Assembly (NCBI RefSeq): GCF_000835495.1
Contig: NW_015622541.1
Span: forward strand, 1,054,001 to 1,118,000
DNA length: 64,000 nt
Direction of reading: 5' to 3'
DNA from: Cladophialophora immunda
Taxonomy: Eukaryota; Ascomycota; Eurotiomycetes; Chaetothyriales; Herpotrichiellaceae
Part shown: piece by piece, positions 56,985 to 64,000 of the stretch
Layout of the letters: the number at the start of each line of letters is the position of its first letter
Numbering within the stretch: the first letter of the stretch is position 1
Notes under the pieces: model-generated
The model's input: the letters and a program-made list of their open reading frames with translations, nothing else
What the model was told of the DNA's origin: nothing
Databases searched by the model: none
Made by a program: the position numbers and the translations under genes

Positions 56985-58382
56985 ACGAACGCTTATGCGC
57001 GCTATGTACGCAGTTTGAGAATTGGTTGCTGGCTCCGCAGGATCTCGGAGCACGAACGGGAAGTTTTGCTCACTACGATTCATTCACCCAGATCTCCGTT
57101 GCAGCTCGCCTGGGATGCCAGCTGTGCGATCAATTGGAGCACGGCATCCTCTGGTCCCATGTTAAAGGGACTAAGCAAGCTTCAATCAGCAGAAGACGCT
57201 CGCAAATTCTTGGTTGAACAAGAAGCTGAATATGCCAGAAAGTCTACGGCATCTGATAAAGATGCACTTGGGATGCCCCGGGATGACTCGTCGCTGGGAT
57301 ATTCGAAATGTGGGATGGCGGATTTCCGTGCCAGAAGATCTATACTTACAAATGAAACGTGGCTTGGGTCAAGGCGCGAGGATACGCGCCTACTTCATGC
57401 TCTGCGTTTCGAAGGGTAGGTGGCCCCCCAAATGAAAAGCCTGTATAATCGCTTACGACTACCGGTAGAGGAAAGTGCGCTGACAGGAACGAGATGGCAT
57501 GGTAAAGAGCTGCCTCCCGAATTTGACGCAGCACTGGCGCGACCCTAGCTCACTACCTGTTTGACATCACATGGCAGTCGCTGCAAAACACTTTCGACTC
57601 TGTCCACTATTGCTGGACCATCCCGGTTGATTGAGATCAGACAGTAGACAAAAGCCTTGACCGCCAAACTCATAGCCTGTCACGAGGCGAAAGCTTTGAG
57701 TATGCTGCATGGAGATGTGGTGGGAATGCTGGTTAGGCCACGAAGTCGAGTCTCTGCATACGAATAATACCCAGTTTGAAACCTCCTGTGAGAGTGTCTG
57801 TATGAAAAGTTTGCTACGCGAGCCACAGCCTCAGTCCATTCACGCGTGGTGGCAAGCGAACATGGCCAACTACACCAGAGGCAAGCTATCTTTTGTGAAG
57901 GACCGACTACCGGCAGTGTCGGGGCTGGCCAGTGTCGTCCAACAGCGGACTTCGACACAACGTCTCGCGATACTAGGAAGTCATTTGTCACCTTCATCGC
58001 TGCTCAAGTCAATACCGAGAGTCAGGACCCATTTGGTCGCGTGCTACCAGGATGCCTCCTAACCCTGGGTGCCCCAGTTCAGACCGCGAAGTTAACCAAG
58101 TCCGGCAAAGAAGGCAGATGGGACGTCCGGACGTCTTCTGGCCGCTGTCACCGCGGAATAGGAGGCTCCTTTGACGAGAAGATGTTCTCGCTAGGCCTAG
58201 TTCCCGGTCTTGAAGATCTGGAGTCCATGAAGTTTTCCGCCATCGAGCTCGGCGTTTTCGACTCTGGCGGGCGTGGTCATAATGGAAGAGAATGCGGGCT
58301 CCTCCTCCCGACCGACAACGGACGCTTCCGCCGTGTCGACCTTCTCAATAGCTCTCGATGTCTTATTGCAACCGGCGATTGA
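56985..58382 (+). pseudogene. Decayed HET-domain (heterokaryon incompatibility) protein gene
   Basis: The start reads ERLCALCTQFENW and later RLGCQLCDQLEHGIL, the paired-Cys lead-in of HET-domain proteins. Further on come YTRGKLSFVKDRLPAVSGLA (cf. 'YSxRxLTxxxDrLpAlsGiA'), then in another frame DPFGRVLPGCLLTLGAPV and NGRFRRVDLL, which match HET-protein C-termini. The pieces lie in order but in at least three frames, with stops between them (around 57420-57700). The core of the HET domain itself is not recognisable, so it is deleted or heavily mutated. HET proteins are cell-death inducers in vegetative incompatibility; this copy should be inactive. Confidence 0.6.
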
Positions 58383-58734
58383 TTCTGGGAAACTCGAAAA
58401 TCTTCCGTCTTCCAAATTTCCAAATAATAGTGCAGATAATATGATTATTCAGTTACGGAGGATTTCTACCAAAGGGTCCGCCCTGCGCAGTCTTCATATT
58501 CGCGTCTGCCGTGCAGGCTCGGCAAGGCTGCGTTACGCTTGCACACCGCGATAGCTGGAAAAGAAAGCGACCAAAAGATTAGCCCTGTGTTCCGAAACGA
58601 CATCTCTCGCAGTTCCACCTCTTTCGCCCGCGATTCCATTTGATGTCCCTTTGCCCTTTCGTCATCATATCCTTTGCTCCTCCTCTTGGATTCCCCCCCA
58701 ATTTTAGCTCTTCTTTCACCATCATTTGTTCGAC
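58383..58734. other. Short convergent intergenic region
   Basis: About 350 bp between the HET pseudogene and the 3' end of the third Thr-rich gene. Nothing coding was seen. Confidence 0.45.
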
Positions 58735-59724
58735 CTATGACACATACACGAGGCTGAACGTGATGCCCGCGCACCCCGCCGTCGCACCGTCTTCGAAGAA
58801 CACGGGATTCCCATCGGCCGGGCACGTGGCGAAGTCGCGGACGCCGATCGCGCAGTCGAGCGTGTTGGCCGCGGTGACGCTGCAGACCAGGGCGTCGTAA
58901 TTTGCCGTGCCGGGCGGGAACATAAAGACCTCGGTCAACTCGGTCGTGGTGGTGACATAGGCGATGTTGCCGTCCGCAGTGGTGACGAGGTTGCAGTCGT
59001 CGTTGAAGGTGAAGTCGATGGCGTCCCCCTCGGACGAGTCAAAGTCGAGCCTTTCGACGTTGTTGATGTTGACCTCGGAGACGTATTCGCCGTCATAGGT
59101 CGTGCCGCTGTTGCTGGAGATGAGGATGAAGGTTGGTTGAGCTCCGCCAGGATTACAGCCAGTTGGGGTCACGGTGGGCGTGGTTGTGGTGGTGGTTGTA
59201 GTAGTTGTAGTAGTAGTTGTTGTTGTCGTCGTCGTTGTGGTAGTAGTGGTGGTCGTGGTAGTGGTGGTTGTAGTTGTTGGGATAGTGGTTGTTGTCGTCG
59301 TAGTTGTAGACGGTGAGGTTGTCGTCGTCGTCGTGGTTATAGGAGCAGTGGTCGTGGTTATTATGATCGTCGTGGTGGTAGCCGTGCTCGTAGACAGAGT
59401 TGTTGGCGTGGTTGAAGCCGGCGTGGTCTTGGAACTGGAGGTAGTTGGCTCAATCGTCTTACGAGTCGTTGTCCAGAAAGTCTCTATTGATGACCAAGAA
59501 TTCCATCCTGGTGGACCTGGGGGAGGAGCATTGTGCACAGGGCCATCAGGGCCCTTAGGTGCACCAGGCTCGGGACCCTGAGGCCATGAAGCTGGGCCGG
59601 TGCCGGGAGAGCCGTGGAGATCGACGTCGGTGGGGGGGGAGAAGATCAAAGAGCCCAAACTGGCCTGGGCGAGAGGAAAGGTGAGCAAGATTAAAGGGAG
59701 CAGAGGACGAGTATAAAAATGCAT
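58735..59724 (-). CDS. Secreted Thr-rich protein, third copy of the plan
   Basis: 329 residues, one exon, ATG at 59724. The signal peptide has a hydrophobic core PLLPLILLTFPLAQA. A Pro/Gly-rich segment (GPEPGAPKGPDGPVHN) is followed by a Thr tract of about 100 residues, with a near-pure Thr core. The C-terminal domain (about 120 residues, from GCNPGGAQPTFIL) has few cysteines and is beta-rich in appearance, with a DFDSSEGDAIDFTFNDDC stretch that is strongly acidic. This differs from the two other Thr-rich proteins in the window. Secretion and O-glycosylation are inferred; the function of the C-terminal domain is unknown. Confidence 0.82.
   Translation of the reverse strand: MHFYTRPLLPLILLTFPLAQASLGSLIFSPPTDVDLHGSPGTGPASWPQGPEPGAPKGPDGPVHNAPPPGPPGWNSWSSIETFWTTTRKTIEPTTSSSKTTPASTTPTTLSTSTATTTTIIITTTTAPITTTTTTTSPSTTTTTTTTIPTTTTTTTTTTTTTTTTTTTTTTTTTTTTTTTTTPTVTPTGCNPGGAQPTFILISSNSGTTYDGEYVSEVNINNVERLDFDSSEGDAIDFTFNDDCNLVTTADGNIAYVTTTTELTEVFMFPPGTANYDALVCSVTAANTLDCAIGVRDFATCPADGNPVFFEDGATAGCAGITFSLVYVS
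59174..59302 (-). repeat. (ACN)n tract coding poly-Thr, third gene
   Basis: Seen on the plus strand as GTN triplets (GTTGTGGTAGTAGTGG type). It encodes a nearly pure Thr run. The antisense Val-rich open frame is its shadow. Confidence 0.85.
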
Positions 59725-60712
59725 ATTGTAAATGAGTGACAGAACGAAAGACCAGAATGAGTGGCAGATTGGTCGGCGGGGTTAGGCAATGTATGTCAAA
59801 TATTATCCTACTATTGTGAAGGTTGAAAGAATGAAGGGAGGAAGTAGATGCTATACTTGTAGACTAGGCCGATATATACAGGAAAGGAAGCATTCGTGAA
59901 GGGGATGTGATCATTTCGTTTCAGCCGCGTAAGTGCATCACAGTATAGGGGCCCAAGGAAGTTGTGCTTTCCCATTAGGAATTCCTTCGAATCATGTACC
60001 GGCGTCTCTGGCCTGGCTGCAGAGTACGGAATAGTCATTATGCCCTCATTGCCTGTGCGGGTTGAGAACGAGGCTGGCTTTAGAGCGTAATAGTCCAGGA
60101 GAAAAGATAGAAAAGTGGTTAGCGGCGGAGTGGAGATCGGCCACTAGTCTCAACGGCGCGCCAAGCGGACGATGATGCTTGTGCCAAATCTTAAACGATG
60201 CGAGATTGCAGTAACGGAGGAGGCGAGCGTGTTGAGAGCGGATGGTAAGTGGCTATAGAAGCGACACACTCTGGTGAGTGCCACGTAAGCTCTGAGAGCA
60301 TGCGAAGTCGGAGAACAATAACACATGGACGCCGCCATAGGCTCTGACTCTGGGGCTATTAACTTGATCTCCTATCCATTCCTTGTCATATAACTCTGTC
60401 TGACCATCCGAGACGCGAGGGACATTGGTTTCGAGGTCGAAGCCGATCTGCAGGAACGGCATTCTCATCCGAGTCCATGAGGTGGCGGTGTCCTTTGCGC
60501 ATTGAATCCTTGCACTCCTTATCTCGCAACTGACTTGGAACAACGCCTTCCGCCTAAGGCATTGAAGCACTGGTTTGGTCTGAACATGTCTTTGCATCAG
60601 TCATTGGTTGATTCCCGGCCTGAAGATTGTCTAAAGGCTGTATTCCCAGATGCATGAGCCTCTCAAGCCCCGTGTGCCATCAATCAAGCATTCCCTGCAG
60701 CTAATGCGTGTC
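59725..60712. promoter_or_regulatory. Upstream region of third Thr-rich gene
   Basis: About 1 kb. GATATATACA at 59871-59880 gives a TATA-like element on the minus strand about 150 bases before the ATG at 59724. The rest lies downstream of the PHS1-type gene; no gene was supported. Confidence 0.45.
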
Positions 60713-61417
60713 TCAAGCAGATTTTCCTTTGCCCTTCATGACTTTGCGCCGCTGAGCCATCATATGAGTGTAGAGAATATAGCTCCCTGGCACGTAGATG
60801 AGTAGGACAGTCTTCAACAGCAAATCGAGCCGCTGTCCTTGTTTCGCTGCCGGCGTCAAAGCCAGGTACATGAGCAGACACTCGCTGGAGATGCCAATGG
60901 GGTACAGGACAAAAAAGGTATTGTATCGGAGCCACGTGAGGCCAGCAGGAACTCTTTCACTTATGGCTGCCTTCCACACAAAGAACCCATATCGAATGAC
61001 TTCTGTGGTTCCCCAAGCCATCAAGATCCCCGCAAAAGCTATCGGCCCAGATGTCGACCCCGGTACCGACTTCCCAAAGCTGTTTGTCGTCGAGACGATC
61101 TCTGGAAACATGTCTAGAACAACCCAGACCAGTAATATCCGCGACGCGACCTGCATTGCGGTTGTAATGGGGCTGGCCCGGACGAGGCCGACGGCGGCAT
61201 GGAGGATTTCGAGGAGGGCTATGGTCTGGGTCCATTTGAGAAAGGGGAAGAGAGCGTCGAGAAGACCCTGAGGCTTTCCGAGAGCGAACAGCGTGGGAAT
61301 GAGGAAAACGGCTCGGAGGGTTATGACGGACCACAGGCCGAGGCAGATGGCATTGTATGCTAGCAGGTAAATCTGCGTTGCGGATGCAGAAGCTCTTCGA
61401 GGCGTTTGGTTCTCCAT
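60713..61417 (-). CDS. PHS1: Very-long-chain 3-hydroxyacyl-CoA dehydratase (PHS1/HACD family)
   Basis: ER enzyme for the third step of very-long-chain fatty-acid elongation, dehydrating 3-hydroxyacyl-CoA. One exon, 234 residues, ATG at 61417. The N-terminus starts polar and enters TM1 at YLLAYNAICLGLWSVIT. Next come LLEILHAAVGLVRAS (conserved LEI.H...G.V.S) and ILMAWGTTEVIRYGFFV (family 'WSxtEviRYsfY'). LRYNTFFVLYPIGISSE holds the catalytic Tyr and Glu pair (YPxGxxxE). The tail is Lys-rich (KVMKGKGKSA), a possible ER-retention context. About six membrane segments are visible. Length matches the family. Divergent from EFL1. Confidence 0.93.
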   Translation of the reverse strand: MENQTPRRASASATQIYLLAYNAICLGLWSVITLRAVFLIPTLFALGKPQGLLDALFPFLKWTQTIALLEILHAAVGLVRASPITTAMQVASRILLVWVVLDMFPEIVSTTNSFGKSVPGSTSGPIAFAGILMAWGTTEVIRYGFFVWKAAISERVPAGLTWLRYNTFFVLYPIGISSECLLMYLALTPAAKQGQRLDLLLKTVLLIYVPGSYILYTHMMAQRRKVMKGKGKSA

Positions 61418-61864
61418 AGTGTATCTCGTAACTCTTAGTTACGGGAGAGAGAACCAGAGAGAGGAATATGAAGGGAGACACAAAGTTCAGATCCTCCCTC
61501 GGAGCTGCCCCAGCATTATGGTCTGCGACAGCGAGGGTCACGAATTGAATGGAGACGCAGATACAAATGGCGAGCGAAATTGACTCTGTCGCGGTCTCCA
61601 TTGCGGGCTTGGCCTTCCAGAGACTTGGCAGCGGGGAGGCTACGAGGCTAGTCGGGAGCCTCGCCGAATATTTGTGAGGCGGTTGTGTGCGTCATACCTC
61701 TGATTTTCTGTGCGCCTCCCTCCGCGTTGCAGCCAGAATCCTACTCGTATTGCGCCTGGACCATCCTCGCAATCTTAGGGTGAGGGACTGAGAGGACTGA
61801 TCAGCTCACGGTCGCATCACGCTCGTTTGCATCCAGAGATCCCTTTTAGCAGGCCAGACCAAAA
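61418..61864. promoter_or_regulatory. Divergent promoter between PHS1-type and EFL1 genes
   Basis: 447 bp between the two start codons. GC-rich with no clear TATA box, as expected for two constitutive genes. Confidence 0.5.
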
Positions 61865-64000
61865 ATGCCCCCCATCCCGCCGTCGCGTCTGGTCGCGCTG
61901 CAGTCCAACGCCCAGAACATCCGCAACATCTGTATTCTCGCACACGTCGACCATGGCAAGACGTCTCTCACAGACTCACTTATTGCTACCAATGGGATCA
62001 TCTCCCCCAAGATGGCAGGCAAGGTCCGCTATTTGGACTCACGGCCGGACGAACAGATACGGGGAATTACCATGGAGAGCAGCGCCATCAGTTTGTACTT
62101 CAGCATGATGCGCAGACAAACGGAAGGCGAAGAGGCAAAGAAGGAGGAATACTTGATAAACCTGATAGACAGCCCTGGTCACATTGACTTTTCGTCAGAG
62201 GTCAGCACGGCTTCCAGGCTGTGCGATGCCGCAGTCGTCCTGGTTGATGCCGTCGAAGGGGTGTGTTCGCAGACGGTGACGGTGCTTCGACAGGTATGGT
62301 TAGAAAAGCTGAAACCATTGCTCGTGATCAACAAGATTGACAGGCTGGTGACCGAACTAAAAATGACCCCGGGCGAGGCATACTCGCATCTGGAGAGAGT
62401 CCTAGAGGGCGTGAATGCCGTCATAGGAGGCTTCTTTCAAGGCGAGCGCATGGAAGAGCATCTAATGTGGAGAGAAAAGCTTGACCGGGAAAGGGCGGCT
62501 AAAGAGCAGCAAAGGCAGGATGTAATGAGCGAGACTGCTTCCGAGGCAGACCTGGACCAACAATTCGAGGAGCGAGATGACGAGGACCTCTATTTCGCTC
62601 CCGAGAAGAACAATGTCATCTTCGCCAGCGCAATAGATGGGTGGGCATTTACTGTCCGTCAATTCGCGGGCATATATGAGAAGAAGCTAGGTATCAAAAG
62701 ATCCCTTTTGGAAAAGGTCCTGTGGGGTGACTTCTATCTGGATCCAAAGACCAAAAAGGTGCTCGGTCAGAAGCACCTGAAAGGAAGAAATTTGAAACCA
62801 ATCTTCGTGCAACTTGTTTTGGAGCCTATCTGGCAGGCCTACGACGCCACGGTTGGCATCAATGGCGCTCGGGGCGATCCAGCACTGTTGGAGAAGATAA
62901 CGAGGTCTCTGTCTATCAATTTGCCCGCCCACATCACGAGGTCGAGGGATTCCAAAGCCATTTTACAAGCCGTCTTTTCCTCGTGGCTGCCACTCTCAAC
63001 AGCCCTTCTCGTCTCCGTCATCGAGTACTTACCAAGCCCTCCCACAGCCCAAGCCAGTCGGTTGCCCGAAATGATTGAGGATCTGGTCAGTTCAAAGAGT
63101 ATTGACCAGTCCTTGAAAGACTCCATGATCAATTTCGACACTTCTGGCTCTGCGCCAGTCGTGGCATACGTGAGTAAGATGGTTGCCATCCCCGAGAGTG
63201 AACTCCCCTCGAAGAGACGAAAACTGGGCACCATCTTAACGGCAGACGAAGCCAGGGAGCTCGCGCGAAAGAAACGTGCTGAGATCGCCAAAGCGCAGGC
63301 CGAGACAGAAGGCGCGACTGGTGTGGACACTATAACGAATGGACTAAATACGGCCAGGATAGGCGAGGAGACCGACGAGGGGATGACGCCAGAGCAACCA
63401 GAAGATCCGGAACATTTGATCGGTTTTGCCAGACTTTACTCCGGGTCACTCTCGGTCGGAGACGAAGTCTACGTTCTGCCACCCAAGTTCAATCCAGCCT
63501 TCCCTCACGCTTCGCCAGAGCCGAAGAAGGTACCCATCACGGCTCTCTATCTCCTCATGGGCCGATCACTAGAGCCGCTGGACAAAGTACCCGCAGGAGT
63601 AGTCTTTGGGATCGAAGGGCTGGAAGGCCACATTCTCAAGACCGGGACGTTGTGCTCGCAACTAGAAGGGGCCATCAATTTGGCCGGTGTTTCCACGCTC
63701 AGCCAGCCTATCGTCAGAGTTGCACTGGAACCCACGAACCCGACGGACCTGAACAAGATGATCAAGGGGCTAAAACTGCTCGAACAAAGTGATCCTTGTG
63801 CTGTCTATGAGCAGATGGAGAGTGGAGAGCATGTCATTCTGACCGCCGGGGAGCTGCATCTCGAACGGTGCCTGAAAGACTTGCGGGAGCGATTTGCAAA
63901 ATGTGACATCCAGCCTGGCGAGCCAATCGTGCCATATCGAGAAACAATCGTGAAGGCCGAGGAGATGGAACCGCCGAAGAACAAAGATCTGCCCAGAGGG
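61865..64000 (+). CDS. EFL1: Elongation factor-like GTPase 1 (EFL1/RIA1), 5' part
   Basis: Cytoplasmic GTPase related to EF-2 that, with SBDS/Sdo1, releases eIF6/Tif6 from pre-60S subunits. The ATG at 61865 opens an intron-free frame that runs off the window edge after 712 codons; family members are about 1,100 residues. G1 is AHVDHGKT, the G2 region RGITMESSAISL, G3 DSPGH, and G4 NKID. An EFL1-specific acidic insertion (SEADLDQQFEERDDEDLYF) follows domain I. Domain II continues with FARLYSGSLSVGDEVYV, and domain III begins before the edge with GELHLERCLKDLRERFA. The insertions relative to EF-2 and the MPPIPPSRLVALQSNAQNIRNI start favour EFL1 over EF-2. No break is seen. Confidence 0.95.
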   Translation, partial: MPPIPPSRLVALQSNAQNIRNICILAHVDHGKTSLTDSLIATNGIISPKMAGKVRYLDSRPDEQIRGITMESSAISLYFSMMRRQTEGEEAKKEEYLINLIDSPGHIDFSSEVSTASRLCDAAVVLVDAVEGVCSQTVTVLRQVWLEKLKPLLVINKIDRLVTELKMTPGEAYSHLERVLEGVNAVIGGFFQGERMEEHLMWREKLDRERAAKEQQRQDVMSETASEADLDQQFEERDDEDLYFAPEKNNVIFASAIDGWAFTVRQFAGIYEKKLGIKRSLLEKVLWGDFYLDPKTKKVLGQKHLKGRNLKPIFVQLVLEPIWQAYDATVGINGARGDPALLEKITRSLSINLPAHITRSRDSKAILQAVFSSWLPLSTALLVSVIEYLPSPPTAQASRLPEMIEDLVSSKSIDQSLKDSMINFDTSGSAPVVAYVSKMVAIPESELPSKRRKLGTILTADEARELARKKRAEIAKAQAETEGATGVDTITNGLNTARIGEETDEGMTPEQPEDPEHLIGFARLYSGSLSVGDEVYVLPPKFNPAFPHASPEPKKVPITALYLLMGRSLEPLDKVPAGVVFGIEGLEGHILKTGTLCSQLEGAINLAGVSTLSQPIVRVALEPTNPTDLNKMIKGLKLLEQSDPCAVYEQMESGEHVILTAGELHLERCLKDLRERFAKCDIQPGEPIVPYRETIVKAEEMEPPKNKDLPRG

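Overview
The window looks like nuclear DNA of a filamentous ascomycete (Pezizomycotina). Its genes carry short 39-85 bp introns with GT..AG ends and CTRAY branch points, and coding density is low. Recognisable fungal families include a bZIP factor with a DUF3425 tail, a HET-D/E-type NACHT-WD40 receptor, a PTH11-like rhodopsin-domain protein, Thr-rich secreted proteins and MFS/MATE/APC transporters. No transposon, rRNA, tRNA or CRISPR feature could be supported.

Layout. 0.4-7.1 kb: a Baeyer-Villiger monooxygenase, a bZIP regulator and a short-chain dehydrogenase, possibly a small catabolic cluster. 9-24 kb: hypothetical and housekeeping genes (F-box-like protein, DCN1-type neddylation factor, a von Willebrand A protein between Gly/Gln/Tyr-rich tails, two unknowns), separated by long gene-poor stretches. 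26-35.5 kb: an accessory segment with a NACHT-WD40 NLR, a divergent partner gene and two decayed genes. 36-53 kb: sugar MFS transporter, Thr-rich secreted protein, class II aldolase, MRT4, amino-acid permease, rhodopsin-domain protein and MATE exporter. 53-64 kb: two pseudogenes (one of HET-domain type), two more Thr-rich secreted proteins, a PHS1-type dehydratase and the start of the ribosome-maturation GTPase EFL1, cut by the window edge.

The most interesting system is at 26.2-31.05 kb. A NACHT-WD40 receptor (minus strand) and a 304-residue protein (plus strand) diverge from a 407 bp intergenic region. The extreme N-terminus of the receptor holds one copy of a ~21-residue motif, and the C-terminus of the partner holds two. 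All three share I..V.....S.A.VG and resemble the HET-s related amyloid motif (HRAM). This is the gene and motif arrangement of the HET-S/NWD2 amyloid-signalling pair, but the partner carries a PigL_N-like fungal STAND N-terminal domain instead of a recognisable HeLo domain. The predicted logic: ligand binding by the repetitive WD40 propeller oligomerises the NACHT, the N-terminal motif nucleates an amyloid fold, and that fold templates the partner's paired motifs and activates it. The WD40 array contains an assembly gap whose drawn length cannot be right.
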